From Gnetum montanum (taxonomy: Eukaryota > Streptophyta > Gnetopsida > Gnetales > Gnetaceae), in assembly GCA_015680685.1 (NCBI GenBank), contig MNCI01025259.1, positions 1 to 35,279 of the forward strand: 35,279 nucleotides of DNA, in the 5' to 3' direction. A model generated the notes under the pieces. That model was given only the letters and a program-made list of their open reading frames with translations, did no database searches and was not told the origin of the DNA. The position numbers and the translations under genes were made by a program. Positions 32,080 to 35,279 of the stretch are shown here, in pieces. Every line of letters begins with the position of its first letter. The first letter of the stretch is position 1.

Positions 32080-32640
32080 ATAGATGTATAAACTTAAAAG
32101 TAGATGTCCACACTAGACATTTGGTAACTGTTTTGTGAATTCCAAGGAGTTTTTGAAAACTCTGAGTTTATAAGATGATGTCAAAATCTTGGGATTGTGC
32201 AAGCATTGTTTACACAAAAGCTCTTCATTTTCTATTCTAAGAAATTCTATTCTTGCTCTTTATTGTAACATCATTTGCTTGATTATAATTATACTAAGCC
32301 TCAAGTACAAGGATCTATAAATTTAGATATACTCTATCCTTGTTCTTTTTCATTCTTTCTTGTAGCCCTTCAGGGTTGATCTACTTCTTGTCATAAGACA
32401 TCCTTGTCAATCTTGTTAGTATCTTGTGCAAATACGTGGTTTTGTAGTGTCAAAAAAATTTGGTGTGGAGCTCAATTTTGTAAAGGTTTCTCTAAGCCAC
32501 ATTTTGAGCATATCAAGACCTTGTAGGATTAAGTTGTTTCTTAAGAAAAAAAAAACACTCCAGAGAGGAGCTCAAAGCTTATACAAGCAATGGTGCCCTT
32601 CAAAACACATTTTTGAAAAAAACAAAGTCTAGAGGTGTGC
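32080..32640 (+). mobile_element. Copia-like LTR remnant
   Basis: The sequence parallels the nested Copia LTR read in its own direction: GTAACTGTT and CAAGCATTGT words, then CTCAAGTACAAGGATC (near 32300), a 'CCTT-AGGGTTGATCTACTTCTTGTC' type stretch, GTAGTGTCA, GGAGCTCAA and ACACTCCAGAGAGGAGCTCA. Order and spacing are preserved but identity is modest. It looks like a solo or truncated LTR of a related family; the ends are not defined. Confidence 0.5.
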
Positions 32641-32775
32641 ATGAATTTTACCTTTTAAGTGTGGATGTACTAAATTTGGAGAGCCACATAAAAATTTGGT
32701 GTATTTTTGTGGCTGAATTTTTAATTGTAGAACTTATTTAACCCTTCTTCTATGTTCTTAATCTGCAAACTCTGC

Positions 32776-34330
32776 ATTGGTAGGGTAATTTCACAACAAG
32801 GTAGACTTGATGCTTTCTTTTTTGAAAAGTTGAATGAGTCAAGGTAAAGAGATAACATCTTTGAGAAGGAGTTGCATGCTAATATTCAAGCAATAAAGCA
32901 TTTGATCCATTACTTATTTTCCAAAAAGTTTACCTTGATGACAGACAACAAAGTACTACAATTTTTAAACTTTCAAAAGAAGTTGAGTGCAAAGCATATG
33001 AAGTAGATTACATAATTACATGAATTTAATTTTGTATTAAAACATAAAAATGGAAAAATAAATGTGGTTGCTGATGGATTATATAAGTTGCATGTTGTAA
33101 ATTTTAGCATACCACATGTGGAAGGTATGGATGATTTTGTTGATTTATATGAGCATGATGTTGATTTTGGGTAGGTTTGGAGGAGCATCAAATAGCCATT
33201 GTTGAGTAGAATAGAACAGTGGAGGGTCTATCATATTTAAGATGACCTATTATTCAAGAATGAAAAGGTATGTATTTCCAATTGGTATTTTAGGAAAATG
33301 ATTTTTTTTGAAAAGCATTGCAGTGAGATGGTAGGTCACATGGACAGGGACAAAACATTGGAGCTTGTGAGTAGATACTATTTATAGCCTACTATGTTAA
33401 TTAAAGTTTCAAAATTTATGAAGGAGTATTTGAATTATCATAAATTCAAAGGACGTATAGGATTGGATGGACATTATATGCCTTTATTAATTCCCAAGGG
33501 TCCATGAGAAAGAGTGTCAATGGATTTTGTAAGTGGCATTTTGAAAAGAAAAAGTGGGAATGATGCAATTTATGTTGTTGTGGATAGGTTATCCAAGATG
33601 GCACACTTCATTCCATGCAAAAAGATGAGTGATGCTTTTCATGTTGCAAATTTATTTTTCCATCATTTTGTAAAGTTGCATGAAATTCCTTTGAATATTG
33701 TTAGTGATAGAGGCTTCAAATTTACTAGTTGCTTTTAGAGGTTCCTTATGAAACATATTAGGGATAAATTCAAATTTTTCTAATGCATATGATTTATAAT
33801 TTGATGGCCAAATGAAGGTGGTGAATAAATTTTTATTAAACATATTAAGATGTTTATGTGATGGACAACTTAATAGATGGGAAAATTTATTGTGTCATAT
33901 TGAATTTTTGTATACTAATGCTTTTCATGTTGTTATTGGTAAGATAGTTTTGTCATAAGGTGGTAAACACATTGAAGAAGTTTGATCATGAAGCTTAGGT
34001 AAGTGTTGATTTTGTACAAGAGATGATGGATCTCTATGCACAAGTAAAATCAAATCTTGAGAAGAAGGTTAAAGAGAAAATTCTTAAGAGAAATGAGGGA
34101 AAACGAAAGGTAAAATTTTTTGTTGATGGCTTAGTTTGGATGCACTTGAAGAAGAAGTAGTTGAGATTTCAAAATTGAAAGCCAAGAAGATGGGGCCTTT
34201 CAAAATTAAGGCTAAGATTAATGATAATGCTTTTGAGATTGATTTACTAAATGATTTTGGTATATCTTTTGTGTTCAATGTTTCACATCTTGTGCACTAT
34301 CATGGACTAGTTGACGATGAGACCATATAG
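32776..34330 (+). pseudogene. Chromovirus (Ty3/Gypsy) RNase H and integrase
   Basis: RNase H shows AFFFEKLNESR, LMTDNKVLQFLN and EFNFVLKHKNGKINVVADGL (32807-33080). The integrase has the GHMDRDKTLELVSRYY zinc-finger segment, in which both Cys ligands are Tyr (33427-33429 and 33436-33438). The core has SMDFVSGI (D1 at 33523-33525), [17 protein letters not shown], and SDR (D2 at 33706-33708). The catalytic Glu of DGQ-x-E is Lys (33815-33817) and the preceding residue is Met. The D2-to-K distance is 109 nt, so a one-base insertion lies between. The C-terminal part has KLKAKKMGPFKIKAK and FNVSHLVHYHG. The wording matches chromoviruses rather than Tat. RT and everything upstream are missing. Confidence 0.9.
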
Positions 34331-34369
34331 GATAGCATTGATGATTTGAAAGGGGGATATTGATTAGTA

Positions 34370-34545
34370 CAAGTATTTAATGAAGAGGAAGGTAGTTGTA
34401 CTTAAGCATAAGGAAGCTTCTAGTACTTGGGAGGTCAAGAGGTATGAGTACTTGATCTATTGGAAGGATTAGTCTAGGAATAATGTTGTATGGATCCATG
34501 AGCTCAAACTTCATGAGTGGGGTATCACACAAGCCCTACTCTATT
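34370..34545 (+). pseudogene. Chromodomain of the chromovirus integrase
   Basis: After a frameshift and stop following 34330, the segment STWEVKRYEYLIYWKD...VVWIHELKLHEWG has the aromatic/YL-WK---W-----L pattern of the group of chromodomains at the end of chromovirus integrases. In the family this module is thought to steer integration through chromatin contacts. Degenerate, with stops. Confidence 0.65.
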
Positions 34546-34584
34546 ATTCATGTGAGTTCACTTTTTGAAGGATGGAAATGCTAG

Positions 34585-35279
34585 TGTAGGAACACATCTT
34601 GCAATTCCCTTGTTCTTTCCCTACATGTATGTTTTTGTAGGTTTTTGGCTTCATGGAGATATCATGGAGGTCATAGAGTCATCTTGCCTAAGATATAAAC
34701 TCTTAGGGGAGACATCTAGTTTAAGTTGAGAGCTTATAGGAGATGTCTTCAAATTTTAACAGATGTCTTAGGCTAGACATCTCATAAATGCAGGAGATGC
34801 CTTAGATGTGAGTGAGATGTATGATAGAATATGAAGATGTATTAGCTAGAAGTAAGATGTATCCTTAGGATTTCTAGTTCTGTAGCAAGACATCCTAAAA
34901 ATTCCATAAATGACTTGAATGGATAGGAAAACTTCCAAAATTACTATTTCAAGTTTGGAAATACTATTGGATGTTCCAGTTATGGTTGAGGAATGTTTCC
35001 TAGTTTTTTTATTACTTAATTAATAAATATGAATTGTGTTTTATGCTTGTACCATGGAGAGATGAGATGTCAGGTAAGTTCATATGTGAACTTAAGTAAG
35101 AGTGTGATAGAGTGCATTAAGTGAGTGCATATGTGGTTGCAGCTCCTAGGTTAATTGTGTTGTATGTTGGACTGTGTGTTTTGGTCTTGCTTATGAATTA
35201 AGATCTTAGTCTTAGATTATGGGAGAGAATCATCATTAGTTGTGTCTTACATTGAGAATCATCATTATGTGGTTATAGA
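34585..35279 (+). mobile_element. Probable 3' LTR of the chromovirus, cut by the window edge
   Basis: It begins TGTAGGAACAC after a purine-rich stretch (GAAGGATGGAAATG, 34567-34580), 40 bp after the chromodomain. Contents: a 7-bp-stem hairpin at 34687-34707, a cluster of AGATGTCTT/AGACATCT motifs at 34710-34782, AT-rich sequence with AATAAAT near 35030, and a short direct repeat GAGAATCATCATTA near 35225 and 35253. There is no partner LTR in the window. Confidence 0.5.
34710..34782 (+). promoter_or_regulatory. AGATGTCTT/AGACATCT cluster in the chromovirus LTR
   Basis: AGACATCT at 34710-34717, AGATGTCTT at 34741-34749 and 34761-34769, AGACATCT at 34775-34782, and looser AGATGT words to 34860. 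It is the same motif as in the nested Copia U3, though the elements belong to different superfamilies. Confidence 0.5.

Noticed and set aside
32426-32632. 68-codon plus-strand frame
   Set aside because: It lies in the Copia-like LTR remnant and includes a low-complexity lysine run from an A-tract.

Overview
This window is repeat-dense, AT-rich nuclear DNA from a seed plant with a large genome. A gymnosperm is plausible, but the species cannot be told from the sequence. Almost everything recognisable is LTR-retrotransposon DNA worn down by point mutation: reading frames stay collinear over long stretches, and their stops are nearly all CAA/CAG to TAA/TAG, CGA to TGA or TGG to TGA/TAG. That is the pattern left by deamination of methylated cytosine. 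No tRNA, rRNA, CRISPR or bacterial-type gene was seen, and no intact host gene.

Layout. 1-780: unrecognised, with a short partial frame at the edge. 780-1490: a CpG-retaining, probably low-copy island. 1710-2800: a decayed LTR plus leader. 2827-4425 (+): the second RNase H and integrase of a Tat/Ogre-type Ty3 element, followed by a roughly 31-bp tandem repeat, a 48-nt polypurine tract and a long LTR to about 7.9 kb. 9981-8155 (-): RT, RNase H and the start of a second RNase H of the same kind of element. 10.7-20.2 kb: a degenerate tandem array with a unit of about 185 bp, split by a 6.4-kb nested Copia element (11507-17930, - strand) with two LTRs, PBS, gag and an extra ORF but no visible pol. 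20.2-25.3 kb (+): a multi-exon gene relic with plant-type introns. 29605-25995 (-): gag-protease of a Tat-type element. 31460-31861 (+): a second fragment of the same protease/linker. 32.1-32.6 kb: a Copia-like LTR remnant. 32776-34545 (+): RNase H, integrase and chromodomain of a chromovirus, with the start of its 3' LTR at about 34585.

How the parts relate. The minus-strand gag-protease (29605-25995) and RT-RNase H (9981-8155) are in the right order and orientation to be one element. They meet at splice-like borders, as expected for the intron between protease and RT known from Ogre elements. In this copy that 'intron' spans about 16 kb and holds the tandem array, the nested Copia and the multi-exon gene on the opposite strand. 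The plus-strand second RNase H-integrase-LTR block at 2.8-7.9 kb supplies what the minus-strand element lacks, which suggests an inversion of about 5.3 kb with one breakpoint in the second RNase H.

The most unusual item is the spliced gene relic at 20.2-25.3 kb. Four exon junctions restore a single reading frame, introns are 80-204 nt, and its product is not one I recognise. The nested Copia also carries a non-pol ORF, preceded by the same AGATGTCTT/AAGACATCT motif cluster that sits upstream of its LTR TATA boxes.
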